DNA of 64,000 nucleotides from Phaseolus vulgaris (GCF_000499845.2 NC_023754.2:29589869-29653868), one strand, 5' to 3'; shown: positions 36,061 through 49,075, counted from the first letter of the stretch. Notes: generated by a model not told the origin, from the letters alone. Made by a program: numbers and translations.

Positions 36061-39000
36061 TCAAATCTTTCTTACGGTTGGTGAAACCAACTAATCTATT
36101 AAAGTCGTGTACCTTGGCTTTGAGTGTTGTAAATTCTACATAACATAAAGACCTGTAATCTGTATAATATAAACATCTATATATTATATAATTATATAAA
36201 TTAATAAAAATGTCTTTTCATAGTTAATTCAAAAAAAAATATTATTTATTTTCATAATTATAATAAAATTTTATATAATAAATTTAAAATTTTAAAAAAA
36301 TTAATGTAATTTTTCTTTTTTAAAACTATATTACAATAATTTGAATTATAAAAATCTAACAAATATTTTTAAATTAAAATTTTACCTTCTAGTTATCTAT
36401 GAGTGTAGTATTCAATACGTATAATTTAAAAGATGTGTTTATAAAATTAAAACTTTATCTTCTACCGTATTGTATGAGAGTATTATATGAGTATAGTATT
36501 GAATACGTATAATTTAAAATACGTGTTAAAAACTTATAGATTATAAATATGAGATTAAATTCTTAGTTATTTTATAATTACCTCAAATATATTTTTTAAT
36601 CCCCATAAAATAATTGTGTTTTGATTTTGGTAGTGCAGTATTTAACCAGAAGTTAATTCAGTATTTCAAATATAATATCAGTAAAAAGTTATATATTAGG
36701 AAAAAAAAATTTCAGCAGGATAAGTAATACGAACCAAAATTTTAAATTTTAAAATTTTTAAAAAATCATAAATCAAAATTCATAATTCATAATTCATAAT
36801 TTTAGAAAAACTAAAAACAATGTCAAATTTGACCTAATAAAAGAATAGAAACTAAAATTTTGAAGTAATATAAACATGAGTAAGACTTTATAATTATACT
36901 TAATATTCATATTCGTGTATCTGTCTTCAAATATTTTTTAAACTAGTATTTAGTGAACTTAACTAATTTAGCCGCAAATATAATGTTTTCTTAAAAATAC
37001 ATTGGTTAATATAATAAATTTATGTTAATTATTGTCAACATCAGAAGTGTCTGTATATGGTTAATTGTCGTGTTCCATGTTTGTTATCCATATGCTGCAT
37101 GATATCGACCTTCTCCCTAAAATGCAAGGAACTTATATTCAATAATAAGAATAAAATATATTTTTGTCCATAAGATTCTGAAACACTAATTAAGTTTTAC
37201 ATAATGGTTGATTTTTTAGATCTAATATCCATTAAATAAATAATTTTCTAGATATATAAGTAAGTATAAAATTTATTTTATAAATATATTTTATAAGATT
37301 AAATTAGGTTAAAGTTTATTTAAAGATAGTATTAAAATTATTTAAAATCATTTTTAAAGAAAAATAATTAGACGTATTATGTGGTCATTTGTCATCAACT
37401 TTTATTATCAGATTATCTATGATAAAAAATCCCAACCCAAAACTCGATCTTATAAAATTAAATTAAATTTAAAATAACTTCTTAATTATTATTTTTCTTA
37501 ATCTATAATAAAAACTTTTAGCAACCGAAATTTGAAGTTAAATGAAACACATACAATTTTAAAATGAAATGAAAGTATCGATAAAATAATTAATAAAATG
37601 TAACAATTTGAGAGAATAGTATCAAGATTTTTTACGAAAACACTCACAAGTCATAAATACTTAAAAGACTCAATATAAAAAAAATGTCTATTTTTTTTTT
37701 ACACTCATGTTATAATTCTCAATTTTATTATTTTAATTATTTTTTATATTATTTAATTATAAATTTACTCCTAACTGATGGAGTTTCTAAAGTATAATTT
37801 TTCAAAAAAAGTTTTGACCACCCTGTTTTAATGTATACTTCTGTTTTCATTTTTTTTTTCATTTTATCTATTAACAAATATGATGATTTCCTTTTACAAG
37901 AATACAATAATCCGTGGGAAATTTATATTACTGGAATTCAAAGTGGAAAAAAGACATACTATTTATACTGGTGGAAATACACATGTTTATGTATATCCAC
38001 TTTAGTTTTAAAAAATATATTATTATTTTATAATTATTAAAAAAATATTATTAAGTTATAAAAAATTGATAAAAATTAATTGTAAAAATAAATAAATTTA
38101 TGAGTATTTTTTATTATGTAAATAAAATATTGTAGATAATTATTTAAATTTGAAAAACAGTTACTTAAAAAAAAATCGTAAGTATATAAAAAAATAGTTA
38201 TAAGAGATAATCTATTTATTAATGTTATAGATTAGTCTGACACATTTATTTGTAATTATGTAATAGGTTTTGTAATATACATTACGTCTCTTGAAACTTA
38301 AATAACCATTTAAAGCACCAGAATAACATACTTAAAAGTGTAGTGAATGTTTGTCTAATATAATAATTAAATTTGTTATTTCTATTAATCGGATTCCACT
38401 ATTATAAGAATTCATATAATCCTATAAATACACCGTACAAGTAATCGGATTAAAATAAAATAAAGATACATATTTAATAATATTTATCACATTTATTAAA
38501 GTATGAACAATTACTTTTTTTTAATCTTTTAATATACGTAATAAACACTTCCATTATTTCTTTTTTTTTTCTTATACCTTATTTTGTTTTTTTATGTTTT
38601 CTCTTTTATTTTTTATATCAATATTATAGTAAATCATGTATTGTTACTTTAAAAAAATATTAAAAATAAAAAACAATTTATATACATAAAGAAATCTTAT
38701 ATATATTTTTTCCCTACATTAAGAGCAATAGTTTATTTTGTCGAGTAGTTTTGAAAAAAAATCAATTTTCATCAGATAATGAAGATGAGGTGACAGGCAA
38801 AGTGTTGTTTTTATACACATATGGACTTTATAAGTTAGTATATGTGAACTTTTTCATGAGTTCTTAGGCAATTGCTTTTTGCACCCTTACAAATTTAAAT
38901 ATTGTGGGTTTTCAAATTTAGAGGTAATGTGCCAAATCATCAATAATTAATGTTGTTGATGAAAATTTAATATAAAAAAAATAAATTACATATTTTTTAA

Positions 39001-39750
39001 TCTTGAAACAATTTTTTTAAAAAATCTCTAAATGAATTTGACTATTGAAATTTAAGAAGAAGATAATTATTCAAATTGCATTTTATTGGTGATGAATTTA
39101 GTATATCCATAACATTTTTTCAAAAAATTAATCTAAATTAATAATTTTATCGCTACACATTATTCTGTTAAAAAAGTATTTATATCAAAAACAAATATTA
39201 CATGACTCTAGGGTTTTTAGTGGTGTTCTCTCTTTAAGATAAATTAATTTTAATATTTGAAAATTATTAAAATGAGTTTATTTGAAGAAGATAACATAGG
39301 GATGACATGTGGATCCAAATTGTTATTATATTATATGATTAAGACTTTAGTCAAAACCTAACCCTTTATTTTTCAATCAGCAAGAAATCATTTTTTTCAA
39401 TTGTTTCGTTAAAATGGGATCCACCAGACATTGATAACAACTTTGACTTCTTTGAGGATAGAGAGTGCAAGTTAGATTATTGAATTGAATTAGTGTGCCC
39501 TACCTCCATTCTAGATAATGCCAACACCAAGAAGACTTCCCTCTGCAAAGGGAAACACACCAACAAATTGTCTACAAATATTATTTTTTTATTTTAGATT
39601 GATGTTATATATTTATATTAAAATATAATAATTTAATTCTTGAATGTTATTAAAACACAATCTAATTCATGTGTTATAAATTAAATTGTATTTGGATTAT
39701 AACAATATGATCAAATATGCTTCTATCTTTTTTAATGTATCTTTAGAGAT
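36061..39750. other. Gene-free AT-rich intergenic DNA
   Basis: No coding signal. An imperfect duplication near 36374-36440 and 36447-36528 shares TGAGTGTAGTATTCAATACG and ATAATTTAAAA. Near 37195-37345 there is a faint resemblance to the TRIM element (AAGATTAAATTAGGTTAAAG), too decayed to call. A short readable frame at 37831-38040 has no protein-like composition. Confidence 0.6.
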
Positions 39751-39759
39751 ATTTATGAA

Positions 39760-40140
39760 TAGTATACCGATCGAGATCGTAGGAAGTTCGGCATCCCGTT
39801 AAGGTCGACTGATATAACTGAAATCATTATATCCAAACAGATGATTAACAATAAGCATCATGTAATTCACTTATAATCATTATCCAAAATCTTAATCCGA
39901 CCAAATAACGAATAATTCATGATAATCATATAAATAGTCACAGATTCTAAGAATCAGGTATATCATCATTCAGTACTAATACCACCGAGTGTCGAACATC
40001 GAAGTCTTACTTGAGTATCGAAGTATCTTTTGCAAGTACTATCCGAACTCGAAATTCATAGAGACAAAAAGTAGATAAGAAAGAGGAATACGACGAGATC
40101 ATTCGAGTGTAAGAGAGAAAAAGTAAACTGACCAAGAAGA
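39760..40140 (+). mobile_element. Decayed LTR fragment, probably Ty3/gypsy
   Basis: The relatively GC-rich, CpG-bearing text (CCGATCGAGATCGTAGGAAG, AAGGTCGACTGA, GAACATCGAAGTCTTACTTG, GAAGTATCTTTTGCAAGTAC) stands out from the surrounding AT-rich DNA and has the style of legume gypsy-type LTRs that end near TATCTTTTGCAGGTA. It shares words with the fragment at 43725-44060. No gag or pol was seen nearby. Confidence 0.45.
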
Positions 40141-42480
40141 AAACAATCGTTATTTTAATTCTAACTACGTTTGAGAATAAATAGTTTTAAGAAATTAACT
40201 TACAAATTAGACATATTACAAAGAAAAAAGTTATGCCATATCTTAAAACATAATTTCTTAAAAAATAATAGAGACGTGTTTTGAAACATAGTTTTAAGAT
40301 TACATTTAAAAAAGTTAGAAAACAAAGTGATGCTTTAAAATACAACTTTTTATTTTAAAAAAACTATTTTAAAACACGATTTACCAATATTTCATATAAT
40401 TTTTAAATCTATCTATTTTGTAATGGTTTTTAAAAATAGCTCTGAAAGGTAAAAAAAGCCAAATGTTTAGTTATCTTTAAATGTACTTTACATATTCATA
40501 TTTAGATATACTATACAAATTTAAATTTATCAACGAAAACATTTTAAATCAGAAAAATATGTAAAAGAAATAACAAATACTATTTTTTGACGTATAGAAA
40601 TTAAACCCATATAGAAAATTTTACAACATTATCTTGCTCAACCAATAACCGTTAACGTTGAACTGCACTAATTGAGTTTTGTGACTGAGTCACTATTAAA
40701 TAATTTGAGAAGATATTTAGAGGAATTTATTAAATACTTGACAGTGATAAATATGAGTCTAAGTGGACCAACACATTTAATTATGCTTCTCACTGCAGTG
40801 TTGTCGTGTAGGGTTAGCCAACCTATCTATTTGTATTTATCAGAAAACAAAACAAAACAAAAAAGTCCCTAACTTCTTAAAAATTAATTTAAGTTTTTTT
40901 TATGTATATTAAAAAATTATTCAATATTAGTATTTCATTAAGGATTCAAATATCAGTCTATTTAAATTTTTAAAAGATTAAAACTACAATTATTTTGAAT
41001 AGTATGATTTATATAATTATAAAATTGAAGATTGTTATTATTTACACACAATTTTAAGGTTTAAAATGACATAAAATTCACATTGTTTAATAAAATGGAG
41101 TATAAGTTGATTTTGTGAAATAAGTTAAACTTTTTATCAATTTGTTGATCGTGTTACTTGTTTTTAGATCACTCACAAATATTTTATCTTCTACAATATT
41201 CATCATCTTGAAAGAGATATTGCTATATAGTCCTGAAAAATTTGGTATTACATGGATATATAATGTTGGATAAATGAATTTGGGTTAAATAAATAATAAT
41301 GATTGAGTTTGAAAATAATATTACAATTTAGTTTTTTACTCAATCTAAAAGGGATGTTTTAATATTTATACTTCCAATTATTTATGGTCTGATAATTTTT
41401 TTTGTTAAAATTTAATAGCAAACTATATTATAAAAAATTATTAAAATTATACATGTGTTTTTTACTAAAGATTTGATATGTCTTGTTAAGAAACCCTGGG
41501 TTAATTATTATTTTCATCATCTAATTTGTAATAAAAAATTAAATTCATATGGGAATGTATAAAAACCTAAAAATACTACTATTTTAAAAATTGCTTAAAA
41601 AATAAGTAAAGGAAAATACTCGAGTATGTTGGTATGAAAAGCACTTGTTATGATTTGTTGTATCATATAACTTTAGAAAATTTCAATAACGAAAGATATC
41701 CTAATAATTGAGATAAATCAAATATTGAATCTTTCTCTTTTGTAGAAGCCCTTTATTTTTTAAAATATTTTAAAAAATAAAAAAGTATTTTAAGTAAATA
41801 AAAAAACAAAGACACAATTCATTATTTATTTTTGTCTTTCCCGCTAACATAGCAACACTGAAGCAAATACTAGCACTGATAATAGTTTTAAATAAGTTCA
41901 AATATTTTTTTTTAAAGCAATTTTCATTTTTTACATTCATATTTTATTTACTATTAAAATGTAATTAAGTTTCTGTGTGTTATTACTGAATATAATTTAT
42001 TTATGATATAAATAATAATAATAATAATATGTAGAGAGTTATTTAAAATGAGAAATAAATATAAAATATGGAAGAAAATATAATTATTTGTTTTTTTATT
42101 AACATTTATAAACTAACTAAAAACTATACACTTTCCAGAAGAGAAAGTATCATTCCTTCTTTAAACAATAGTAAACACATTTAAAAAAATGATATTAACA
42201 TGCAATTTTATACTTAGGTTTAGATAGAGGGGAGTTATTTCTCCAGCTTAGGTGTATGTCTAGTAAATTCAGTAGGTTTCACCTAACATGGACATTCATC
42301 ATCCACACACTATTACCTCGTCATTATTATGTTAATCTACCTATATTAAAAGTATTTAGTATATAAAACTTACTACTATATTCGGATAAAAAATACTTTC
42401 ATCTAATATTCTTTGTCTTTTTTTATGTTTTAAAAAAAAATCATTATATAATATAAATAATAATTTATACTTAATTTTGT
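40141..42480. other. Gene-free AT-rich intergenic DNA
   Basis: Repeated words such as TTTTAAAACA(C/T)(A/G)ATTT occur near 40240-40390. No ORF, RNA gene or clear element was seen. Confidence 0.6.
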
Positions 42481-42489
42481 TGTTGTTCT

Positions 42490-42925
42490 ATAATAATGAC
42501 GTTAAGATTGAGAGAACAATTAACTTTCTCTTCAGTCGGTCTCTCCTTCTACCTCTTTTCTTCACTGAACAACTTTACAACTCTCCTTTCGTTGTTCTCC
42601 TCCTCTCCCTTGTAAATTTCAAGTTCAGATAGTACTTGTAAAAGACACGTTCAAGTGAGATCTTAGTATTCGGTGCAATTAATGTGTGACGATGACGAAT
42701 CTTTTTCTCAAAATCTGACTGTTTATATGATTAATGGACCATTTGTTATTAGATAAAATTTAATTCGGGTTTTAAATCATAATTAAGAGTGTATTATCTA
42801 ATATTTAATCACTGTTTGATCTTGTTAATCTTTTGTTAGGCTTAATGAATCTGGTTGTATCGATTAGTTCTAATCGCATACTGATTAATTGTTCGGATCC
42901 GACCGGTACAATTATATATAATTCC
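42490..42925. mobile_element. Possible solo LTR remnant
   Basis: CT-rich text (TCTTCAGTCGGTCTCTCC), a phrase TTCAAGTGAGATCTTAGTAT and TTCGGATCCGACCGGTACA stand out from the AT-rich flanks and resemble legume LTR sequence. The ends are not defined and no primer-binding site was found, so this is tentative. Confidence 0.3.
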
Positions 42926-43724
42926 ATTTATTGTAAAATAAGGAAAAGAAGATAGAATTGCATGAGAGAATATAACTAATAAATTATACAATAATATTAC
43001 GAAATATAACGTATTCATATTTTTAAAGTTTCTGCACCAAAATTATAAATGTTAAACAATACCTACTAGTATTTTTTTTTACTAGTCAACAATGACTACT
43101 ATAGTAATACTAAATAAAAGTATAATTGAGATTAAATAATCAGAGTTCGAAATGTTAAAAAATAGTAATCATATTAATTAGGATAGAGAGAGAAGACTAA
43201 AACATTAATTAGTATGAAACTTAGAATTTATAATAATAGAGTTTTGGCGGAGAAGATAGATGTAATTTGACTAATAAGATGCCAGCTTTACAAGGCACAC
43301 AACTCTAATTATAAACAATCCAGTGAGTAATAATAACAATATAATCTAACTTGGAATTGGAGTTAACTTATCTTTAATTAAACTCCCCTTTTATATCGCA
43401 CTTCGATATTAATTTCTCTATCACCACACTTCTTTCAACATAATATTGAGCTTATGAATAGATATTAAACACGTAATTAATGTCTTAAATCTTATAAAGA
43501 ATATCACCTAATGCTTTAATGTATTTCATTTCTCTCACTACTCGAAGAGTATTAGTTAAAGATAATCTAAGAAAAAAATATAAATAGAATTGATCATATA
43601 ATATAATAATAAAATTGCAATATACAAAACAAAATATATCTATCTAAAATACTTTGTCGACGTTAAAATTACAGTGGTTTAATTTTTTTTTAGATATTTT
43701 AAGAATTAAAATTGCTGATATAAT

Positions 43725-44060
43725 GTGTACTAGTGGTCGAATGATTAAATAGAAGTTAATATTCGACTAGGCTGATCGACATCATCATATTAAAAACATA
43801 TTTTTAATTACCGTCCATATCTTTAATCCAGGTAATAAATAATTCATGATAATCATTTTATACTAAACACACAAGTATCAAATACAAAAATCTTAGTTAA
43901 GCGTTGAATTATCTTTTGTATGTACAATCAAAACTTGGAGTTTACAGAAATGAAAAATAAAGAGATAAAAAAAGTATGAGAAGTCCATACGAAAATAGAA
44001 AAGTTAGACCGATGGAACCGAATAAGAAAGATAATCGGTAGTATCAATAATACGATAATA
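43725..44060 (+). mobile_element. Second decayed LTR fragment related to 39760-40140
   Basis: TAATAAATAATTCATGATAA, TCTTAGTTAAGCGTTGAATT and TATCTTTTGTATGTAC match, in order and orientation, the fragment about 4 kb upstream. It is more decayed (C to T and G to A drift). The two could be the LTRs of one eroded element or separate insertions. Confidence 0.4.
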
Positions 44061-44316
44061 TGAATAATATGATAAAAAGGAAATACATTAGTATCAATGA
44101 TTAAACGTATTAAAAAAAGTGTATTTAGATATTTGAAATGAAAAAGGATATATTATATTATGAGGATAAATTTAGTTGAATGATCTCTCATAGGTATGAA
44201 AGGTGTCTCTGCCAAGATCCTGTCTCTCTCAACACAAAACAAGCCATAATGGAAGCTTAACAAGGATCGCACTCTCACAGAGAATTCTAAAGAAGAAGAA
44301 GAAAAAGAAGATAAAG

Positions 44317-45663
44317 ATGGAGAATTATTCATACCAATCATACCCTGAGTCTGGCGACTCCTCTCCACGCTCCAGAGAGATCGACTTTGACAACCCTCCT
44401 GCTCCATGGGACGAACAACAACAACAAAATTACAAGGTAAAGTTCATGTGCAGCTACGCCGGGAAGATCCACCCACGCTCCCACGACAACCAACTCTCAT
44501 ACGTCGGCGGCGAGACCAAGATCCTTGCCGTCGACCGCTCCATAAAGTTTTCCGTCCTGCTGGCCAAGCTCTCCGCCCTCTGCGAGCTGCCGCCACAAGA
44601 AAGCAACGGCAGCAGCCTCACCTTCAAGTACCAGCTCCCGGGCGAAGACCTCGACGCTCTCATCTCCGTCACCAACGACGACGACCTCGACCACATGATG
44701 CACGAGTACGATCGCCTCTACCGCGCTTCCGCTAGACCCGCCCGCATGCGATTATTCCTCTTTGTCGCCGATACTCTTCCTACTCCGCTTCCTGCTTCCG
44801 CACCGCTCCAACCTGTGCTTAAACCAAATAATGTCGATTTCCTCTTCGATCTCGAGAAGGGCGCCGGTGTCGCCGTCGCGCCTCCGCCGTCTCAGATTCC
44901 GCCTGCGGCTGTCAAATTTCATGATCCGGTGCCGGAGCCCGTCGCTCCGCCGCCGGAGTACCAGTCGCGGCTGAATATGAACCTTGTCGATAGAGTTTCG
45001 GCTTCTGATCCGAGCGCGATTCGGCGCCAGCTGCAGCAATTGCAAATTGCGGAGAGCGAGCAATATCGGAGGAAGAGCGAGGATAATTACCCCGCGGGTG
45101 ATTATTACGTTCAGAAGCTGCCTGAGAAGTTTCCTCCGGCGAATTTGCCCGCCACCGCCCCGGGTTACTGGCCGGAAAAACATGTTTCCGGCGAATCCTA
45201 TCCGCCGGCTGCCTCCGGTGGAGGAGATGCGCCGGTTTACATGATTTCGGCGCCGGGGACGTACTATCACGCGCCTGTGGTGCGGCCTCAAGCCACCCAG
45301 GGGTACTACGCGGTGCAGCGAATGGCTTCAGATGGCTACCGTGAAGCGGCGGTGTACGGCGGCGTGACGCCGCAGCCTAACTTGGCGCCAGGGCAGCCAC
45401 CGGTTAAGGCTCCCGCGTATACGGAAGGATTCGGTGTGGTGCGGCCAAGTGGGATAGTGGATAATACGGGTGCTCCGTACGCACAGGTAGCGTACGATAG
45501 TGCAAGTGGGAGACAAGTTTATTATACTGCACAGGGTGGCGTAGTGCACGCTCCTCCGTACCAAGGCGTTTTTCCACCGGTCACTTCTGAGATGAGACAA
45601 ACTGCGGTGACGTTGGGTCAAGATGTTAAAGTGATGAACAAAGTTACTCAAGGTTCTCTCTGA
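44317..45663 (+). CDS. PB1-domain (Octicosapeptide/Phox/Bem1p) family protein
   Basis: A single exon of 448 residues. The PB1 domain at about 39-148 opens VKFMCSYAGKIHPR, has the basic-type strand, then GGETKILAVDRSIKFSVLL, and an acidic OPCA-like loop (YQLPGEDLDALISVTNDDDL). PB1 domains mediate protein-protein pairing, so this is probably a scaffold or adaptor; the partner is unknown. Residues 150-448 are low-complexity, rich in Pro, Ala, Gly, Tyr and Gln, and probably disordered. No kinase domain follows, so it belongs to the PB1-only group. The start MENYSYQSYP was chosen because it matches the family; the frame is open upstream but encodes only a poly-Lys run. The coding region is markedly GC-rich against AT-rich flanks, which creates long antisense frames that are not genes. 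Confidence 0.92.
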   Translation: MENYSYQSYPESGDSSPRSREIDFDNPPAPWDEQQQQNYKVKFMCSYAGKIHPRSHDNQLSYVGGETKILAVDRSIKFSVLLAKLSALCELPPQESNGSSLTFKYQLPGEDLDALISVTNDDDLDHMMHEYDRLYRASARPARMRLFLFVADTLPTPLPASAPLQPVLKPNNVDFLFDLEKGAGVAVAPPPSQIPPAAVKFHDPVPEPVAPPPEYQSRLNMNLVDRVSASDPSAIRRQLQQLQIAESEQYRRKSEDNYPAGDYYVQKLPEKFPPANLPATAPGYWPEKHVSGESYPPAASGGGDAPVYMISAPGTYYHAPVVRPQATQGYYAVQRMASDGYREAAVYGGVTPQPNLAPGQPPVKAPAYTEGFGVVRPSGIVDNTGAPYAQVAYDSASGRQVYYTAQGGVVHAPPYQGVFPPVTSEMRQTAVTLGQDVKVMNKVTQGSL

Positions 45664-47120
45664 TTATCCAAAAATAACGGTTCAGTGTGATTACCGATTA
45701 AGATTCTACTTACTTATCGCTGAATATGTTATTTCTTCACTATCTTTTCTTTCAAATCCTATTTATGTAATAGGAATAATATTATTAGCTTTTATTTTTC
45801 GCCTTCTATTTTTGTACACTATGTCGATCATGCTTATATATCATATTGCTATGTACTATTAATTTGTCTCTTCATTTTATGGTCTTTTTCTTTCTGTTAA
45901 CAATTTTATCATTTAATTCTTTTAACGTTTTACTTTGAATTTGTTCTCACAATATTTCATTATCATAAGATCAGAATGGTTGTTAGTTGTTGAGGAACAA
46001 AACTTAAGAGACAGTATAAAAACATTGTAAGTTCTTAATGTACTATTAACACAAGTAAATTTTCTCTTTTTCTTTAGAAAAGGTTACTACCATTTTGAAT
46101 TTCTTTCTATTTGGCATCGATCTCTCAAGGCAAATTATAAACGCTTTTAGCATATTAAAACATAGGAGGGTGTATACATGTTGTTTCATTGAAGAGTCCA
46201 AAAAAGGTTGTCCCTCAAAGTCAATGCTTTATTTTAGTTTAATAAGATATTTATCTACCATCAGTAACCAGTAAACTTGTCTCCTTGATATTTTTGTATG
46301 AACTTATGCAGATATGATAGAACTCATATTAAAAAAGAATGCAGGTAACGAGGTTTTTTAAATCCAATTGGTGCAACTTTATAATTTTATTTTTTTATAC
46401 ATATAGACAAATTTTTTAAAAAATAGTTTATATGGATAAGTTGTGTGTACAGAGAAAATAATACCACGACTTGAGTTTAATACCAAAAGAAATAAAATTA
46501 TAATATGTTGAGGTGACTTCATTTAAAATAAAATGAAAACAAACATGAACACGACTTTACTTTTCCCATATCTAAACTCGTGTCATGCATTATTATTCAT
46601 AATATAGTCATATTATGTTGACACAATTTGAATACATTTTTCAAAATCGTCTCATTTTCATAATTTTTTTTATAAAATTGCAGAGTGAAAGAAGCGATAA
46701 TGAGAAGTTATAGTTAGATAATAGGGTGAAATTAAAGATTGAAAGTTGAATAATGAAAAGGGTAGTTGAGAACGGGAGAAAATAAAAAAATGATGTTGGT
46801 CTTGGTCCACCTTCTATCATAGACTTTGAGTGTGCATGAAAGGCTAGAACTGCAGAAGGAACAAAAGGTTGCAATCACAGCACAGAAGATATTATGGGCA
46901 ATTAGGATAGAAGCTTTTAATTTCCCACAGCACCGTTTTGACGTGTGCGCAGGGTTTAGTTAAACGCTCCCATCCAAAACAAAATCATAATTATTTTCCC
47001 CCTTTTTTTTCAAAATCAAAATTGACTCGGAGATACTTAAGTGAGAATCGTATTTTTTAAACGAGTTTCACTTGGTCTTTAAAAATAGAGGAAGATTCGT
47101 CTAGAAAAGATATTTGATAG
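45664..47120. other. Intergenic DNA downstream of the PB1 gene
   Basis: 3' UTR sequence is expected to about 45900. The rest is AT-rich with no gene. A short minus-strand frame at 46641-46874 lacks protein-like composition. Confidence 0.55.
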
Positions 47121-47124
47121 AAAC

Positions 47125-47472
47125 ACTACTATAAAATTATTAAATAAAAAACAATTTTAGAGACTAAAATTAATTCATTGTTATATTCGTTAAATTAGAT
47201 ACTATTTTAGAAACTAAAAAAAATTGTTATCGATAAATAGTTTCTAAATTGATATCTAATTAATTATCTAGATTTTAACTACTAATTATTTAGATTATAA
47301 ATTTAGTAGCAAAAATTTTTGTAGCTAATTAGATATCAATTTAAAAACTATTCATAATAATAAAAATTAATTTAAAAGTTAATAATTTTTTAATTACTAA
47401 AATAGTATTTAATTTAATCAATATAATAATTAATTATTTTATTATATAAAATTAGTTTTTATTTAGTGATGA
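47125..47472. mobile_element. MITE related to the element at 3031-3313
   Basis: It begins CACTACTATAAAATTATTAA and ends in the rough inverse TAGTTTTTATTTAGTG. The interior carries AAATAGTTTCTAAATTGATA and TCTAATTAATTATC, which match the 3031 element nearly base for base (AAATAGTTTCTAAATTGGTA, TCTAATTAGCTATC). It appears to be an older copy of the same family, with inverted internal segments near 47236-47260 and 47325-47350. Confidence 0.6.
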
Positions 47473-48127
47473 TGATGAAAAAAAAAATACATGATTGGCC
47501 CCATCACATCTTCTTCTTCCCTTTTAATTTTTTTATTTTCTTGAAACTCCATTATGCCTTCACACCGCAACTCGCTCTTTTCATCACCTCTTTCCGCCAA
47601 TCTCTTTTTGAAAGCTGGAGGGAGTTGTTACTATAAATTCATTGTTTTATAAATAAATAACAACAACAAAAAAAACTCAAAGTGACGGATATGTTATTCA
47701 ATATTAAATAACTCTGCAACATGGAAATAAAAACTTCTATAACAGAGTTACTTAAAAAAACTCAATAAATATCTATGTGTTGCTATTTTCTAAAATAGGT
47801 CTCAACTCTTGATTCGAATGTTTATATCTATGAAAAGTTTTTTTATGTTAAGTCATTTTTATTTTAGGATAATTAATAAATACTTTATATTTATATGATG
47901 TTTCGTCACCTATTATAAAAATATGTTGAAATAATTTATTTATACAAATAAGTTGATCCTTTACACTTCATTTTATACGTATTTATTAACACTCTTTTGT
48001 ATTTAATGTTTTAATATTATATATAATTTTGTTTCTAATCTTCCTTTAATCTTTTCCTATTATAATATTAGAATGAGATTTAATCGATAATTATTCGTGA
48101 CAAAGAGTACCCATGTGTTACAGTTAT

Positions 48128-48142
48128 ATATATATATATATA
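48128..48142. repeat. (TA)n microsatellite
   Basis: Short uninterrupted TA run in gene-free AT-rich DNA. The stretch 47480-48420 shows nothing else of note. Confidence 0.85.
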
Positions 48143-48479
48143 CACTTGTTTTTATCCTTATTATAAAATATCTTTTAGAAGAAATTTATATTTTTATATG
48201 TTAAGATAAATTCATATATATTAATAACAAACCCATAAAAGTTGTGTGTAATCTTAAACATATGGTAATAAATTAACGTGAGATTAAGAATAAGATATTA
48301 CGTAAATAGAATATAAAATAGTAAAAACATATCTTAATTATCACTAAAAAAACAATATCTTCTTCATAATACATTTTATTTAATATATTGTCTAAAAAAT
48401 CGAAACAAAAATAGAATAGTTAATCGGATCCAAAGGTTGGGTTGGTCTGTGAAAGGAAATGTGGGTCATATATATATTT

Positions 48480-49075
48480 ACTTTTTTCACCTTATCTTTT
48501 CTTCCCACACCTCTATGGGTATTGAAATGACAAAAATGGTCGTTAGGCTGTGGAATTCAAAAATACATTTTGAATTACACAATATGAAGTATATTTTTAA
48601 ATCTAAAAACATATTTTGAATTGTATAAATTTTATGTAATCTCGTATTTTTGAATTTTTAGATTACGTAATTGAGAAATCTATTCTCGATTAGATATTTT
48701 ATAATATAATTATGGATTTTTTAATTTTGTAATATAGAAATATATTTTAAATTATATAATTTAGAAAATATATTTTGAATTTCTAAGTTATACAATAATT
48801 TGAAAATATATTTTGAATTGTATAATATAAAATACATTTTCAAATTACACAATCTATAAACGTATTTTATATTGTATAATTTATAATACATTTTGAATTA
48901 TGTAATATAAAATGTATTTTATATTTAAAAACGTATTCCGAGTTTTATACAATCCATAGTATATTTATGAATTGTGGAATCTAAGACACATTTTTTAGTT
49001 ATGCAATTTAGAATCCCAACTCATGAATAATTTGGACATTTCCCATATCCACGAAGATGAAAAAATAAAATGCAA
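48480..49075. repeat. Degenerate short-period array of ATTTTGAATTRTRTAAT-like units
   Basis: From about 48560 to 49010 the words ATATTTTGAATT, ATTTTGAATTATGTAATATA and CATTTT(G/C)AAATTACACAAT recur every 25-50 bp in both orientations, about a dozen times with heavy drift. The left flank holds TTCTTCCCACACCTCTATGG and GAAATGACAAAAATGG, resembling the arm of the 12210-12753 element. The right flank (about 49030-49060) holds a weak inverse. It may be an eroded relative of that element. Confidence 0.5.

Noticed and set aside
36061..39750. A hidden gene in the long gap after FAAH
   Set aside because: No frame with protein-like composition, no splice-linked conserved blocks, and very high AT content throughout.
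44752..45291. A 179-codon minus-strand open frame across the PB1 gene
   Set aside because: It is a composition shadow of the GC-rich PB1 coding strand. Its translation is Arg-rich and resembles no protein.
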